A stretch of 35,030 nucleotides of DNA from Lachnospiraceae bacterium (GTDB lineage: Bacteria > Bacillota > Clostridia > Lachnospirales > Lachnospiraceae): contig JAFZZY010000034.1 in NCBI GenBank assembly GCA_017615545.1, forward strand, positions 1 to 35,030. Reading direction: 5' to 3'. Below are positions 33,321 through 35,030 of the stretch, in pieces. Position 1 is the stretch's first letter. Each line of letters opens with the position of its first letter. The translations under genes were made by a program, and so were the position numbers. A model generated the notes under the pieces. The model was given only the letters and a program-made list of their open reading frames with translations, was not told where the DNA came from and made no database searches.

Positions 33321-34489
33321 GAAATCCATTATCCGATAAAGTTCTGGACATCAAGCCCTCGGGCATCCGGAAGTTTTTTGATATCGTAAGCGAGATGAAG
33401 GACGCGATCTCGTTAGGTGTCGGCGAGCCCGACTTCGAGACGCCCTGGCACATCCGCGAAGAAGGCATTTATTCCCTGGAGAAGGGCCGCACGGTCTACA
33501 CGTCGAATTCCGGTCTGCTGGAACTGCGTAAAGAGATCGTGAACTATCTGAACCGCAAGGTGCACGTGAACTACGATCCGCGCCATGAGGTGCTGATCAC
33601 GGTCGGCGGCAGCGAGGCGATCGACCTGGCGCTGCGCGCCATGCTTAACCCGGGCGATGAGGTCCTGATCCCGCAGCCTTGCTACGTTTCGTACCTGCCC
33701 TGCTGCCAGCTGGCAGACGGCGTGCCGGTATTTATCAACCTGAAAGAAGAGAACCAGTTCCGCCTGACTGCGCAGGAACTGCGTGACGCGATCACACCGA
33801 AGACGAAGATCCTGGTGCTTCCGTTCCCGAATAACCCGACCGGCGCCATTATGACCCGTGAGGACCTCGAGGCGATCGCAGAAGTGATCATCGAGAAGGA
33901 TCTTTTCGTGATCTCGGATGAGATCTACTCCGAACTCACCTACCTCGGGGAGCATGTTTCCATCGCTTCCCTGCCTGGCATGCGTGAGCGTACCATCCTG
34001 ATCAATGGCTTCTCCAAAGCCTATGCGATGACCGGATGGCGTCTCGGCTACGCTGCCGGACCGCAGTATATCCTGGAGCAGATGACGAAGATCCACCAGT
34101 TCGCCATTATGTGTGCGCCGACCACCAGCCAGTATGCGGCGATCGAAGCACTCAAAAACGGCGATGAAGATGTTGCGCGCATGCGCGACGCATATGACCA
34201 GCGCCGCCACTTTGTACTGAGCCGTCTGCATGAGATGGGTCTGCAGTGCTTCGAGCCCTACGGCGCATTCTACGCATTTCCCAGCGTAGCCCGCTTCGGA
34301 CTTACCAGCGATGAGTTCGCGACCCGCTTCCTGAAGGAAGAGAAGGTTGCCATCGTGCCCGGAACGGCGTTTGGAGACTGCGGAGAGGGCTTTTTGCGTT
34401 TGTCCTACGCATATTCCATCGAGAACTTAAAAGAGGCTCTGGGACGCTTAGAACGCTTTGTACAGCGTTTGGAGCAGGAGCAGAGGTAG
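33317..34489 (+). CDS. Class I/II aminotransferase
   Basis: A 390-residue PLP-dependent aminotransferase. The family motifs NNPTGA, DEIYSEL and NGFSKAYAMTGWRLGY are present, with the PLP lysine near residue 234, and the late RLSYAYS arginine that binds the substrate carboxylate. It is similar in layout to aspartate or aromatic aminotransferases; the substrate is not clear. It starts inside the Lrp gene by ATGA and ends eight bases before trmL. Confidence 0.92.
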   Translation: MRNPLSDKVLDIKPSGIRKFFDIVSEMKDAISLGVGEPDFETPWHIREEGIYSLEKGRTVYTSNSGLLELRKEIVNYLNRKVHVNYDPRHEVLITVGGSEAIDLALRAMLNPGDEVLIPQPCYVSYLPCCQLADGVPVFINLKEENQFRLTAQELRDAITPKTKILVLPFPNNPTGAIMTREDLEAIAEVIIEKDLFVISDEIYSELTYLGEHVSIASLPGMRERTILINGFSKAYAMTGWRLGYAAGPQYILEQMTKIHQFAIMCAPTTSQYAAIEALKNGDEDVARMRDAYDQRRHFVLSRLHEMGLQCFEPYGAFYAFPSVARFGLTSDEFATRFLKEEKVAIVPGTAFGDCGEGFLRLSYAYSIENLKEALGRLERFVQRLEQEQR

Positions 34490-34496
34490 GCAGTCC

Positions 34497-34997
34497 ATGA
34501 ACATCGTACTTTTGGAGCCGGAGATCCCCGCGAACACGGGCAATATCGGCCGTACCTGCGTTGCGACGGACACGCACCTGCACCTGATCCGGCCGCTCGG
34601 TTTCTCACTCGACGAGAAGCACCTGCGCCGCGCGGGCATGGACTACTGGAAGGACCTGAAGCTTTCGGTCTACGATAACTTCGACGATTTCCTCGCGAAA
34701 AACCCGGGCGCCCGCATCTACATGGCGACCACGAAGGCACATCAGGTCTACACCGAGCCCGACTACGGTCCTGATGATTACATCATGTTCGGGAAGGAGA
34801 GCGCCGGTATTCCGGAGGAGATCCTCATAAACTACGAGTCGACTTGCATTCGTATCCCGATGGTCGGGGAGATCCGCTCGCTCAACCTGTCCAACAGTGT
34901 GGCCATCGTCCTGTACGAGGCACTACGCAAACAAAACTTTTCGGGGCTGAATGAGAACGGTCAGTTGCACCGTTTGCACTGGAAGTCTGAACAGTGA
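34497..34997 (+). CDS. trmL: tRNA (cytidine/uridine-34-2'-O)-methyltransferase
   Basis: A 166-residue SPOUT-family methyltransferase that modifies the wobble base of tRNA-Leu. The motifs NTGNIGRTC, FGKESAGIP and SLNLSNSVAIVLYEAL build the trefoil-knot SAM site. The ATG at 34497 lies eight bases after the aminotransferase stop, with AGGTAGG at 34484-34490 as the ribosome site. Confidence 0.93.
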   Translation: MNIVLLEPEIPANTGNIGRTCVATDTHLHLIRPLGFSLDEKHLRRAGMDYWKDLKLSVYDNFDDFLAKNPGARIYMATTKAHQVYTEPDYGPDDYIMFGKESAGIPEEILINYESTCIRIPMVGEIRSLNLSNSVAIVLYEALRKQNFSGLNENGQLHRLHWKSEQ

Positions 34998-35001
34998 AAT
35001 A

Positions 35002-35030
35002 TGACAGTGGGGACGTTTCTTTTTGTCACC
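35002..35030. repeat. Possible edge of an intergenic repeat
   Basis: TGACA (35002-35006) and TGTCA (35024-35028) flank a ggggacgtttc core. Short repeats of this look recur between genes in many Clostridia, to my memory. The window ends inside it, and a weak T run could also serve as the trmL terminator. Confidence 0.3.

Overview
The window looks like chromosomal DNA of a Gram-positive anaerobe of the class Clostridia, most likely Lachnospiraceae. The basis is the gene content and style: a zinc-type L31 next to yqhQ, prmC and prfA, VanW-family surface proteins, a family 1 sugar-binding lipoprotein, an aldo/keto reductase with ferredoxin-type cysteines, Thr/Glu/Ala/Pro linkers, purine-rich Shine-Dalgarno sites and sigma-A promoters with 17-bp spacers. 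The taxonomic call is inference. I see no rRNA, tRNA, CRISPR array or insertion sequence. All genes run on the + strand except one small DUF1508-type gene.

Layout. 1-2099: leader and a solute-binding lipoprotein, closed by a terminator. 2194-5346: a secreted NlpC/P60-like protein and an aldo/keto reductase, closed by a terminator. 5421-13401: a type IV pilus-type operon with one strong promoter, encoding a PilM-PilN fusion, PilO, a pseudopilin, a PilX-like protein, a second pseudopilin and a 787-residue modular pseudopilin, then a terminator. A 166-nt region between the PilX-like gene and the second pseudopilin folds on paper into a closed multi-branch RNA and is flanked by a 15-nt direct repeat.

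13400-19762: the most unusual part. A two-gene module is present four times in tandem. Gene A encodes a protein with two zinc ribbons, a conserved central region and two C-terminal membrane segments. Gene B encodes an 83-108 residue protein with one N-terminal membrane segment. In every pair B starts on the stop codon of A. Pairs 1 and 3 are each preceded by the same 47-bp block at the same distance from an extended -10, so the array looks like two units of two pairs. I know the zinc-ribbon family only as an uncharacterised one. A cysteine desulfurase follows after 14 bp.

20964-22287: alanine racemase with its own promoter and an insertion in the barrel. 22337-22786: a Phd/YefM-type antitoxin under a palindromic operator, with a toxin gene that appears deleted internally. 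22810-26406: rpmE, yqhQ, prmC and prfA, a translation and housekeeping cluster. 26422-26793 (- strand): a two-repeat DUF1508 protein, convergent with prfA across a bidirectional terminator region. 26926-27866: nth and a 39-residue membrane peptide. 27957-31721: two tandem VanW paralogues. 31743-34997: an AIR-synthase/HypE-like protein, an Lrp/AsnC regulator, a class I aminotransferase and trmL, tightly spaced or overlapping. The last 30 bases resemble the edge of an intergenic repeat.

The main candidates for undescribed biology are the four-copy zinc-ribbon/small membrane protein array with its duplicated control region, and the structured RNA inside the pilin operon. Helices were found by reading complementarity by eye; no folding or database search was run.
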